Source of the DNA: an uncultured Alphaproteobacteria bacterium
GTDB lineage: Bacteria; Pseudomonadota; Alphaproteobacteria; CAAHEQ01; UBA3637
Direction of reading: 5' to 3'
DNA: 64,000 nucleotides
Assembly: GCA_947627155.1 (NCBI GenBank)
Contig: CANQUX010000007.1
Location: 1-64,000 of the forward strand
Part shown: piece after piece, positions 57,601-64,000 of the stretch
How the letters are laid out: each line of letters begins with the position of its first letter
Position numbering within the stretch: the first letter of the stretch is position 1
Notes under the pieces: model-generated
What the model was told of the DNA's origin: nothing
Seen by the model: the letters and a program-made list of their open reading frames with translations, nothing else
Database searches by the model: none
Position numbers and translations under genes: made by a program

Positions 57601-58688
57601 TGCGTGCCGGTATTTCCGAACACGGAAAAATTATGGCAAGCGGACAAATTCAAGCAATGAGCCGTCCCAAAAAAGACAAGAAGTGGAACGGCGTGGGTGC
57701 CATTGTTTCTTCATGGCCGGTTGATATGTCGCGCGTGATTTTAAAGGATAAAGCCATTCCTGCCGTTATTGTGCGATCGGTTGATTCTCGTTTCTCCGAT
57801 GTACCGGTTACGGCTATTGTGGAACGACATGTCTATGCCGAACAAGGGCGCAACATTCTTATTCCGGCCGGCAGCCGTGTCATCGGTAAAATGTCGCAAG
57901 GCGATAACGGCGGTAAAGTGGCCAAAATGGAAATCACTTGGGAACGCCTTATTCGTCCGGACGGCGGCGCATTCAGTTTTGCGGCCACATCGGGTGATGC
58001 TCAAGGACGCGGCGGTGTTGCGGCTTATTTGGATGATCAGCTGATTAACAAATACGGCAAACCGGTTATGACTTCCGTCGTTACATCGGCCATTTCATAT
58101 ATGATGGCTGCTAACGATGACTATCAAGCGGATTTAGAATCGGGAACCTCATCACAATCTTCAAAATCGCAAGCCGCGAATGATGCCCGTGAGAACTTTA
58201 TTGATGCCATGGATCGAATTTTTCAGAACTTGATTCAGGAAGCAACGGAAATTCCGAATGTTGTCTTTGTGCCGTCCGGTACACGAGTGACTATTTTCTC
58301 CAATCAGGATTTGTGGCTCCGTTCGGAGGATGATGATGTGGAAGAATATGAAAAATCGGAAGATTTTGTTGATACAACACAAATTCAAAAACCGCAAACA
58401 GGTTCGTGGGTTGAAAAACGAGATCAAAGCAGCTCTTCTGAGGAAGACAGCGGTAATGAATCAACCAAAAAAACAGAAAATAACAAAGAAGAGGATCAAC
58501 AAAAAGAAGAATTACCAAATTATTACGCGCCGAATGATGCTTACAAAGCCGGCAATGATGGCGGTAGTTCTTCAACACCGGAAACGCCTGTTTATGACGG
58601 CACCAAAACAACGGAAGACATACCGCTTAAAGACAGAACCGTTGCACCGGTCTTGCCGAAAACGGGGTCAACGGGTTCTTTGTTTTGA
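51681..58688 (+). CDS. virB10: Giant VirB10/DotG-like protein with a long DG-repeat stalk
   Basis: A 2,335-residue protein. A membrane helix lies near residues 20-42 (LFGGIILLLVFLTMLVLM), followed by an Ig-like segment (about 75-190). From about 210 to 1,880 it is almost only repeats of roughly 20 residues of the form IGxVxxDGTVxDxxGxV, likely a beta-solenoid. The C-terminal domain (about 2,005-2,230) is VirB10/TrbI-like (VSSWPVDMSRVIL, IPAGSRVIGKM, VFVPSGTRVTIF). An acidic Ser/Asp tail ends it. Ordinary VirB10 has about 400 residues; Legionella DotG also has a repeat region but of a different kind. Confidence 0.88.
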   Translation: MQENKRTSSSEQYTKKSNRTLLFGGIILLLVFLTMLVLMSNGKKVQEEEQEPDWTNTEIEERDQEIQNGDPFSSGDAQLKAEPAQIEMNNVVLGSKVEAILTLTAEKAPIQFKKLEFAQQQADGFTTETTCSPDTPIEVGKNCIVKVLWNPIALQQLQNNLVITWKENSTRVITEQTTTVVVKGQSTDSKDCVICEDIRKKEAVEPKMAMGLDGKLYPINEDGTITIDGKKVHMTENGVFIDEEGNIVAIAPPEYIALNMQNELMGTVSDTNEVIDANGENVGKTLGDKTIVDSKLTVLGAAVPVLSVMDTQGKVIGKMTKEGTVVDGSGTVIGKVWVDHQVFSMDGQFMGYVRPWGLVADFSGKILGAIIPDGTVINGQNETIANITPNGFAINAQGELIGATIPEGVAVGPGCQSLGKVLQNGDVRDSYDQVIGKALIDGTIVNTANEEIGSVISQGLVINEKGEVIGYVNSEGKAVSSAGKVIGCINPDGTISAGKKFIGAVLSKGHVIGYSCGTIGTVFPSGEVFNNALHPVGRVMPDGLVKSAENKIIGMVVTRAAAVADGCRLLGLVSINGQVLDLTNQPVGCITPEKTVVNDKGEVLGSLAPRGVVHKDDGTVLGRIRLDGKVMDLEGKVIGCVNADGSITSLTGEILAHAPTKDGIIMGDDGNPTGWTRVGNDIFDQYGNKIGTVNKNNAIVDASGKYIGFIPPDGAIFSPDGLILGRYSSKVGYATNQANERFGKVLSNMVVVSAETGEVVGGLIKDKTTFINQAGQIIGTLTAEGVLKNTAGEVAGAVRGDGTVIDKDGNIIGWQVPTGDVFSTTGKFVGTAAESGEVFSSGHTKIGTILGNGIAISTDGKILGGVLPKMALAIDAEGLVGYLAPDGKITNATGAIVGQGSPFGPVISSEGAVIAKLVGLNVYVDAQNKTVGWVSFDGTLKNKENRDIGFVTPNRMAFDKTNQMLGSEIQTGVVIDETGQMVSVMAVNNKVLQKDRFLGAGFASPYVYATDDRPIGRVLQPGIGIGNDGLLIGWTRMDGSIGTQGDSLGNVLFDNHIINEKGMIIGTYVPFGAVAFNDEGKTIGVIGKNGELVNDNDISKGKIHAADLVVQNGEISGKLMCELPFVSNNLLGKVSGISQYNGEVISMANKKNIGNLLPNDYVTSMHGQISAGLTAQGTPVTNSYTSLGQAYVNGTTALKNNPTGEVSGIKVVYDNTGKVIGSILPSATFISKTGNLIGKTAANRIVTDRKGKQTALQMNFGYALTSTNIWAGGILPKGLAVNDDAEAIGTIMPDGIVLDSADSIVGRVLADSAVIEVTDKELFNTMPYAGSVVAQGMPLSYRGKVLGVTTLNGAVKDTSGNKIFKILDDGTILGKDEPLAGAILPFTTATGYKGEVLGALAGDGKVLSPDGDSKGTIAVNETVKASELKIVGTLVPARLITNDCKVVGVPSYNGQVVDANGTVVGYIKPDKWAVNAAGQQIGRVTRSGLVIAENGDYLGRTLPDSTVVDLAGVNMGCAKNDGSVVDNNGNVIGNVVERGLVLGKDGKPIGRIKATGQVVNNEGEVIGKVLANGDVVDNAGNVIGHNVSRDQELLFDEEGNIKGTFGTDGTFYDPKTGKAVFKVDGETGNVYDPQGNLIGKLDEKTGGITTLDGETLDNLTMLVDKDGHVFGIVSGCDVKNNLGEKIGSILANGNVVDLNGDVFAKILGDGTILDKDGNEMGRVAGTDTRLDKCGIKSTEPGYQVEKNRRNIYDKDGNLIGWIDENGNMYDKDGNLIGRVDENGNVYDKDGNLIGRIDKDGNFYDKDGNLIGKVSKGVRNIYDKDGNLIGWIDENGNVYDKDGNLIGRVDENGNIYDKDGNLIGRIDKETGQITMFGKGFGNGSGGSGAGVAGRKIIIGNKKYNVSDKGSIISDDGTIIGYMGEDGKPYTLDNRILTASGDVAGRSRPNIKQTQKLTPEQVQQIKNLLTQKRESMRAGISEHGKIMASGQIQAMSRPKKDKKWNGVGAIVSSWPVDMSRVILKDKAIPAVIVRSVDSRFSDVPVTAIVERHVYAEQGRNILIPAGSRVIGKMSQGDNGGKVAKMEITWERLIRPDGGAFSFAATSGDAQGRGGVAAYLDDQLINKYGKPVMTSVVTSAISYMMAANDDYQADLESGTSSQSSKSQAANDARENFIDAMDRIFQNLIQEATEIPNVVFVPSGTRVTIFSNQDLWLRSEDDDVEEYEKSEDFVDTTQIQKPQTGSWVEKRDQSSSSEEDSGNESTKKTENNKEEDQQKEELPNYYAPNDAYKAGNDGGSSSTPETPVYDGTKTTEDIPLKDRTVAPVLPKTGSTGSLF
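56929..57293 (+). repeat. Near-identical 48-bp tandem repeats in virB10
   Basis: Seven copies of a 16-residue unit (YDKDGNLIGRVDENGN and variants) occur here, broken once by a short different segment (KVSKGVRNI). The DNA units are so alike (TATGACAAAGACGGTAAT and so on) that slippage could change their number. They are far more alike than the older repeats upstream. Confidence 0.85.
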
Positions 58689-58729
58689 CAAAGGGGAAAA
58701 AATTATTATATAAAAGAAAGGGACATTAA

Positions 58730-59719
58730 ATGGGCGAGTTATCAATTTCAGATACATATCGGGTATTAGAATCCGCACTGCGTCCGCTTTCTTATTGGTA
58801 TAATCAAGATAACGTGGAAGAAGTGGCGGTTGATTCGCCGGGAGGCATTTGGCTGCGTCTGCGCGGCAAACACACCTATCCGTGGCACTATTATGAAGAT
58901 CCGAAACTCACGCGAGAATATTTGAACAATATTTTATATATTATTGCCAACTCTTACGATTATGCGTTTGATCCCGATCAAGGCACACCTGTTGTTTATG
59001 CAACGCTTCCCGGCGGACACCGTTTTACGGGCATTGCCGGACGAAACGTTATGTATGATAATAACGATTTAACGGGCGGTATTGCCTTGGCCATTCGTAT
59101 TTATCGGGAAGACTTATCCATTTCCATGAGCGATTTCGGCATTCAGCAAGGTGCACGGCTTCGGCCGTTAAATCGATTAAAACAGGTTGAAGATCCGGAT
59201 GATCCGTTCGATCGATTATTGCTCTCCATTAAACGCGGCGATCACGTTTTGGTCAGCGGGGCAACGGCAACCGGTAAAACAACCTTTTTAAATAACCTGA
59301 TTAAGCTGTTGGATCCGCATAAGCGCATTTTAACCATTGAAGATACACGCGAATTGATTGTGCCGCACAAAAATCGGGTGCATATTGTGTTACCGCGTAC
59401 GGAACTGACGAATAAGTTTGACTACAAACGCGTGATTGACTTGGCGGTGCGTTTTACGCCCGATGCCATCATCGGCGGTGAAATTTCCACCTCGAATGCC
59501 GGTGCTTTGTGGGAATTGATGGGATCCGGCCACGATAACTGTTTCGCTACCATTCACGCCGAAAGCCCCGAAGCAGCTTATAAAGCGTTTATCGGGCGTA
59601 TTTTACACTCTTATCCCACAACCGATCGGGAAAAAACCTATCGGGAAATGAAAGAGAAATTGCGTGTTGTTCAAATCAATCGTGACGGCAACATTCGGGC
59701 GGTTACGGAAGTGACTTAA
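58730..59719 (+). CDS. virB11: VirB11-like secretion ATPase
   Basis: A 329-residue cytoplasmic hexameric ATPase. The N-terminal domain (VEEVAVDSPGGIWLRLRGK) is followed by the Walker A motif GATATGKTTFLNNL near residue 180, the Asp box ILTIEDTRELI, a Walker B region PDAIIGGEIS and the His box ELMGSGHDNCFATIHAES. It powers pilus assembly or substrate transfer. It is the last gene of the operon and its stop lies 12 bp before a hairpin terminator. Confidence 0.94.
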   Translation: MGELSISDTYRVLESALRPLSYWYNQDNVEEVAVDSPGGIWLRLRGKHTYPWHYYEDPKLTREYLNNILYIIANSYDYAFDPDQGTPVVYATLPGGHRFTGIAGRNVMYDNNDLTGGIALAIRIYREDLSISMSDFGIQQGARLRPLNRLKQVEDPDDPFDRLLLSIKRGDHVLVSGATATGKTTFLNNLIKLLDPHKRILTIEDTRELIVPHKNRVHIVLPRTELTNKFDYKRVIDLAVRFTPDAIIGGEISTSNAGALWELMGSGHDNCFATIHAESPEAAYKAFIGRILHSYPTTDREKTYREMKEKLRVVQINRDGNIRAVTEVT

Positions 59720-59731
59720 TGCTTGCTTTTC

Positions 59732-59752
59732 AAACCCCGTTATGGGGTTTCT
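59732..59752. terminator. Terminator after virB11
   Basis: AAACCCC and GGGGTTT arms with a 5-nt loop, followed by CTT. It lies between convergent virB11 and the Lon-related gene. Confidence 0.7.
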
Positions 59753-59788
59753 TAAAAACAACGGCTCTTTCCGTCATTTTTTAAAAAA

Positions 59789-62176
59789 TTATTTCTTTTT
59801 TTGCCGAATATCCGTTTCCTGCGCCTTTCGGAAAAATTCACGCATCCGGCGCGTAATAATGCCGTTGACGGAATTACTCGGATATTGCCCGTTTTTATCA
59901 GGCGTACCCGCCGGTAATCCCGTTAAAATTTCCATACCTTCATCAATGGTGTTCACGGCATAAATGTGGAATTTCCCTTGTTCGACGGCCGAAACAACAT
60001 CAGGCGCCAACATTAAATTATGAACGGTACTGGCCGGAATAATCACCCCTTGATGAGAAGTTAACCCCTGCTTTTGACACACGGCAAAATAGCCTTCAAT
60101 TTTTTCGTTAACGGCACCGACGGCCTGCACCTGCCCTAACTGATTGACCGATCCCGTTACGGCAATAGCCTGATTAAGCGGTAAATTACCGATAGCGGAA
60201 AGCAAACAATAAAGCTCGGTTGATGAAGCCGAATCGCCGTCCAACTCACTGTAAGATTGCTCAAACACCAAAGAGGCATCCAGCGAAAGCGGCATTCCCT
60301 GCGAAAAACGCGCCGCCAAAAACGAGGAGAGAATTAAAACACCCTTTGAATGCAAAGCCCCGCCTAATTCCACTTCTCTTTCAACATCAATTAAATCACC
60401 GTGTCCCAAGTGAACCTGACACGTTACCCGATTCGGACGCCCGAATGAAAACGAACCGTAATCGTGAACAACCAACGCATTTAACTGCCCGACTTTTTGT
60501 CCGCTCGTTTCAATGGCAATAATGCCGCGCTGCACCATTTCCAAAATTTCGTTTTGCATAGCGCCCGACCGCTTGCGTTTTGCCTGTAAAGCTTCTTCAA
60601 TATGCACGGGCAACACCTGCTTTGATTTGTGCAGCGTTGCAAAAAAACTGGATTCGCGCATAACATCATTTACGTGTGTCATAAACGTGCTTAAATGCGC
60701 ACAATCACCCGACAAACGGGACGCATATTCCAAAATACGGCGCAAGGCATCATTAGAAAAAGCCTTTAATTTTTCATGACGGGCAAAATTCACCAAAATT
60801 TGTGCATAAATGCGTTCGGTTTCTTTTGTGCGCTCCGTTTTTTGCGCGAATCGCGATTGAATTTTAAACAATTCGCCGAATTCATCGTCTTTTTCCATTA
60901 AAGCATAGTATAAACCGGCCTCCCCGATTAAAATCACTTTAACCGATAAGGGAATTACCGCCGGCATTAACGAAACAACCCCGGAAATGGAATTATCGTC
61001 GGTGCCCGATTCCATTTTAATTTCTTTGGAAAATAACGATCGTTTTAATGCGTTCCACACATATTCGTTTTCAATCAATTCGCGTGCTTCAATAATTAAA
61101 TAACCGCCGTTGGCCTGATGCAATGCACCGGATCGAATCAACGAAAAATCGGTAATTAAAGAGCCTAAATGTTGTTGTCGCTCGATTTTTCCGACCAAAT
61201 TCGATAAGGTCGGGTGGTTTAAATGAACAACGGGCGCTCCGGAACCTGCTTTATGCGAAACAAACAAATTAACGGCATAGCGTGACCACATTTCGCTGAT
61301 TTGCTCGGTAACCACCTCCCAATTCGCCTCGTTCGGCTGAACGGTAAAAAGAGCAATATTATCCAAAATATCTTGCTTAATGGCATCTAAATAGGCCATA
61401 ATAACAGCTGATTTCGCATACGTTTTTAAAACGGGCTTCATAATGGTTTTTAACAATTTTGTTGCCATTTCCGTATGCAGTTGCTTTAACATTTCCAGTT
61501 GCGTCGATTCCCAATTCGGTATTTCCTTAATGGTTTCCTCCAACCGTTGCTGCGCCTTTCTTAATTGTTCCAAAATATCTTTTCTTTCTTCTTTCGGCAG
61601 CTTATTAAATGTTTTCGGGGTTAAAATTTTTCCGTTTTTAACCGGCCCCACGGCCACACCCGTCGGCATACGCATTAACGTCACATTATCGGTTTCCACC
61701 GCTTTTTGCAATTGATTAAAATAATCATCTTTGGCACGAGTACATTGCTGTTCAATATGCGCCACCTGAATTTTATAGGCTTCATCGGCAAATAACGCCG
61801 GTAAATTCAATTTAAGCGCGTTCACCGTTTTTTTCATATCTTTGGCAAAAACTTTACCGCCGCCTGCCGGAAAATTAAGCGCAATCGGCTGATGCGGCGT
61901 TTCAAAATTATGCACGAAACACCAATCATCGGGCGTTTTTTGCGAGGCGGCATATTCTTTCACCGTTTGAATGGTTAAAACCGTTCGACCGACCCCTTTG
62001 GGACCCGTACAAAAAATATTATAACCGGTGGCTTTCATTTGAATGCCGAAATTAATGGCTTCAAGTGCATCATCTTGCCCCAAAATGGGACTTGTTTTCG
62101 GTAAAGAAGCAATATCGCTGTCTTTTAACAGACTTTTGGTGTAAATTTGTTTGGATTTTAATTCATATTTTTTCAT
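59789..62176 (-). CDS. Lon-related ATP-dependent protease (LonC/YcbZ type)
   Basis: A 795-residue protein. The N-terminal part has a P-loop-like FCTGPKGVGRTVLTIQTV, a long helical region, and an AAA-type centre (GGYLIIEARELIENEYVWNA). The C-terminal protease domain has the Ser of GDSASSTELYCLLSAI (near residue 649) and the Lys of AVNEKIEGYFAVCQ (near 693), the Lon catalytic dyad. It matches the Lon-related family found in many proteobacteria, which lacks the Lon substrate domain. The gene faces the secretion operon and diverges from dnaN. Confidence 0.9.
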   Translation of the reverse strand: MKKYELKSKQIYTKSLLKDSDIASLPKTSPILGQDDALEAINFGIQMKATGYNIFCTGPKGVGRTVLTIQTVKEYAASQKTPDDWCFVHNFETPHQPIALNFPAGGGKVFAKDMKKTVNALKLNLPALFADEAYKIQVAHIEQQCTRAKDDYFNQLQKAVETDNVTLMRMPTGVAVGPVKNGKILTPKTFNKLPKEERKDILEQLRKAQQRLEETIKEIPNWESTQLEMLKQLHTEMATKLLKTIMKPVLKTYAKSAVIMAYLDAIKQDILDNIALFTVQPNEANWEVVTEQISEMWSRYAVNLFVSHKAGSGAPVVHLNHPTLSNLVGKIERQQHLGSLITDFSLIRSGALHQANGGYLIIEARELIENEYVWNALKRSLFSKEIKMESGTDDNSISGVVSLMPAVIPLSVKVILIGEAGLYYALMEKDDEFGELFKIQSRFAQKTERTKETERIYAQILVNFARHEKLKAFSNDALRRILEYASRLSGDCAHLSTFMTHVNDVMRESSFFATLHKSKQVLPVHIEEALQAKRKRSGAMQNEILEMVQRGIIAIETSGQKVGQLNALVVHDYGSFSFGRPNRVTCQVHLGHGDLIDVEREVELGGALHSKGVLILSSFLAARFSQGMPLSLDASLVFEQSYSELDGDSASSTELYCLLSAIGNLPLNQAIAVTGSVNQLGQVQAVGAVNEKIEGYFAVCQKQGLTSHQGVIIPASTVHNLMLAPDVVSAVEQGKFHIYAVNTIDEGMEILTGLPAGTPDKNGQYPSNSVNGIITRRMREFFRKAQETDIRQKKK

Positions 62177-62353
62177 TTTTTACTCCGTGCTTGTTTTCTT
62201 ATAACCTTTTTTTTATTGAAATAAAAGATTTTTTATAAAAAAGATGAAAAAAAGTTTGTGAAACGCATTTTTTTGTGTCTTTTTTAAAAAAAATATTCTA
62301 TACTGTCATCAAGTAAAAATTTAAATCAACCATCATCGGAAGGAAGTTAAAAA
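62177..62353. promoter_or_regulatory. Divergent promoter region between the protease gene and dnaN
   Basis: AT-rich. TATACT at 62299-62304 is a likely -10 for dnaN, without a well-placed -35. GGAAGGAAG just before the dnaN ATG is a strong ribosome site. Confidence 0.45.
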
Positions 62354-63469
62354 ATGATGAAATTAACAATTGAACGTTCACTGTTATTAAAAGCGCTTTC
62401 ACACGTACAAAACATTGTCGAGCGACGGCAAACCATTCCCGTTTTATCCAATGTTTTGATTGAAACAAACGGCGATGAAGTTTCGCTTCGGGCAACCGAT
62501 AATGAAATTGAAATTATTGAAAAATTGCCGGCCAATGTTGAAACGCAGGGAGCCGTTACCATTCCGGCGCATAAGCTTTACGATATTGTTAAAAAATTGG
62601 CCGACGGTTCTCAAATTCAAATGAGTGCCGTTGAAGAAACAGGCCAAGTCTCCTTGGTTTGCGGGCGCGCCAAATTTGCGTTGGCCAGTTTGCCTGCCAC
62701 CAATTTCCCCTCCATGATGCGGGAAACAATGCCCTTTTCTTTCACCATTTCCGCAACGGATTTGTTAGACTTAATGAGCAAAACGGGCTTTGCCGTTTCC
62801 ATGGAAGAAACACGGTATAATTTAAACGGCATTTACATGCATGAAAAACAAGGGGCGGAATCAAAATTAACCGCCGTTGCCACAGACGGTCATCGGTTGG
62901 CTTGTGCCGGCGTTTCGTTACCTGCCGGTGCTGCCGGTATGCCGGGTATTATCATTCCGCGCAAAACCATCGGTGAGCTTTCCAAACTGTTGGCGGAAAC
63001 GGAAAATGAAGTATCGGTTGCTTTGTCCGCCAATCAAATTTGTTTTACGATTGACGATGTTGTTTTGTCTTCCCGCCTGATTGACGGAACATATCCGGAA
63101 TATGAAAAAGTGATTCCCACAAATAACGATAAAAAATTACAGGCCGATGCTAAAACATTAAGCGATGTGATTGAACGTGTTTCCGTTGTTTCCGAAAAAT
63201 CGCGCGGCATTAAACTTTCTTTGCAATCGGGACTGATTCAAGTTTTTGCCGCTTCCGCCGATGAAGGCTCGGCCGAAGATGAAATGGATGCCGTTTATGA
63301 CGGCGAACCCATGGAAATCGGCTTTAATTTCCGTTATTTATTGGATATTTTAGCCCAAGTGAAAAGCGAAACGGTGCAATTATATTTGCAAGACGGCATT
63401 TCTCCCGTTATTTTGCAAGATGAAGCCGATGACAATGCCTTATATGTTTTAATGCCGATGCGCGTTTAA
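62354..63469 (+). CDS. dnaN: DNA polymerase III beta sliding clamp
   Basis: A 371-residue clamp with three similar domains; the N-terminal MMKLTIERSLLLKALSHVQN, the HRLACAGVSLP segment and the C-terminal VLMPMRV peptide are typical. It holds the polymerase on DNA. Two adjacent ATG codons are possible starts. recF follows 28 bp later, the standard order dnaN-recF. It appears intact. Confidence 0.96.
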   Translation: MMKLTIERSLLLKALSHVQNIVERRQTIPVLSNVLIETNGDEVSLRATDNEIEIIEKLPANVETQGAVTIPAHKLYDIVKKLADGSQIQMSAVEETGQVSLVCGRAKFALASLPATNFPSMMRETMPFSFTISATDLLDLMSKTGFAVSMEETRYNLNGIYMHEKQGAESKLTAVATDGHRLACAGVSLPAGAAGMPGIIIPRKTIGELSKLLAETENEVSVALSANQICFTIDDVVLSSRLIDGTYPEYEKVIPTNNDKKLQADAKTLSDVIERVSVVSEKSRGIKLSLQSGLIQVFAASADEGSAEDEMDAVYDGEPMEIGFNFRYLLDILAQVKSETVQLYLQDGISPVILQDEADDNALYVLMPMRV

Positions 63470-63497
63470 CTTTTTAAGTGAAGAAAAGTCAAATTAA

Positions 63498-64000
63498 TGA
63501 GTCAAATTAAAACAGGCATTACGCAGTTACGTTTAACGAATTTTCGTTCTTACGGCTTTTTGAATTTAGAGCCGGACAATCGATTTATGCCTGTTATTTT
63601 AACGGGACACAACGGCGCCGGCAAAACAAATATTTTGGAAGCCGTGTCGTTTTTAACCACCGGTAAAGGATTAAGAGGCGCGCGATTGAGCGATGTCGGC
63701 AAACGTTCTAATCCGACAGCGCTTTTAAATGCCGACGTATTGCAAATTCCCGAACGGTGGAGCGTTTCGGCACAGGTGCAAACCAAAGACGGGCTGACAA
63801 AAATCGGCACGGGAACGATTGACGGTTCCGAAAGACGGCAGATTCGCATTGACGGCAAAAACACCGCCAAGCAAAGCGATTTAGGGCGCGTTTTCCGGTG
63901 TTTATGGTTAACGCCGGCGCAAGACAGATTATTTTGCGGCGATCCGCAAGCGCGGCGGCGGTTTTTGGATCGGCTGGTTCAGGCATTTGATTCGCAACAT
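63498..64000 (+). CDS. recF: RecF recombination protein (partial, runs off the window)
   Basis: The first 167 codons are present. The Walker A motif is GHNGAGKTNILEAVSF. LRLTNFRSYGFLNLEPD is the usual RecF start and GRVFRCLWLTPAQDRLFCGD fits the family. RecF loads RecA at gapped DNA. The coding region continues beyond the window. Confidence 0.93.

Overview
The window looks like chromosomal DNA of an AT-rich, probably host-associated alphaproteobacterium. This is inferred from the xerD, aroK, lptF/lptD, surA, dnaN and recF neighbourhoods, a VirB-type secretion locus and ankyrin-repeat genes. The genus cannot be named from sequence alone. The left half (1-32089) is accessory DNA built up at one tRNA-Gly gene. 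The right half (32219-64000) is mostly core genes plus a large type IV secretion locus.

Region 1 (about 156-16104) is a defence island with two complete CRISPR-Cas interference systems. A type II-C system (array 200-1067, cas2, cas1, cas9, tracrRNA) carries a near-consensus sigma70 promoter inside every repeat. A type III-A system (CARF-HEPN effector, cas10, csm2-csm5, cas6, array 6628-7246) has no adaptation genes of its own. Between them lie a solitary degenerate type III repeat, a nested-palindrome element and an unrecognised 72-codon gene. The region ends in a decayed integrase copy and a broken piece of tRNA-Gly.

Region 2 (about 16187-32089) is a second integrative element in the same tRNA-Gly. 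It has its own integrase beside the tRNA, a type I restriction-modification operon (hsdR-hsdM-hsdS), and a putative phase-variation locus. In that locus four hsdS half-cassettes (A-D) are arranged as two tail-to-tail pairs, each starting at the same 14-bp dyad, around a tyrosine recombinase, a DUF3800 gene, a possible RNase-toxin gene and a candidate small RNA. A replication-initiator-like gene has been joined in frame to cassette D and sits beside a 22-bp-periodic iteron array. Two ankyrin-repeat genes follow.

Region 3 (32219-42137) holds core genes: a CNNM/CBS protein, aroK, a small membrane peptide, an exported protein, xerD, one open reading frame that joins LptF to LptD, surA and folD.

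Region 4 (42248-59719) is a one-direction type IV secretion locus. It has five exported proteins of unknown function, two VirB8-like proteins flanking a VirB7-like lipoprotein, a VirB9 with a C-terminal SPOR domain, a 2,335-residue VirB10/DotG-like protein dominated by DG-rich repeats, and a VirB11 ATPase. VirB4, VirB6 and VirD4 are not in the window. Region 5 has a Lon-related protease, dnaN and the start of recF.

All functional names come from motif recognition by eye; no database search was run.
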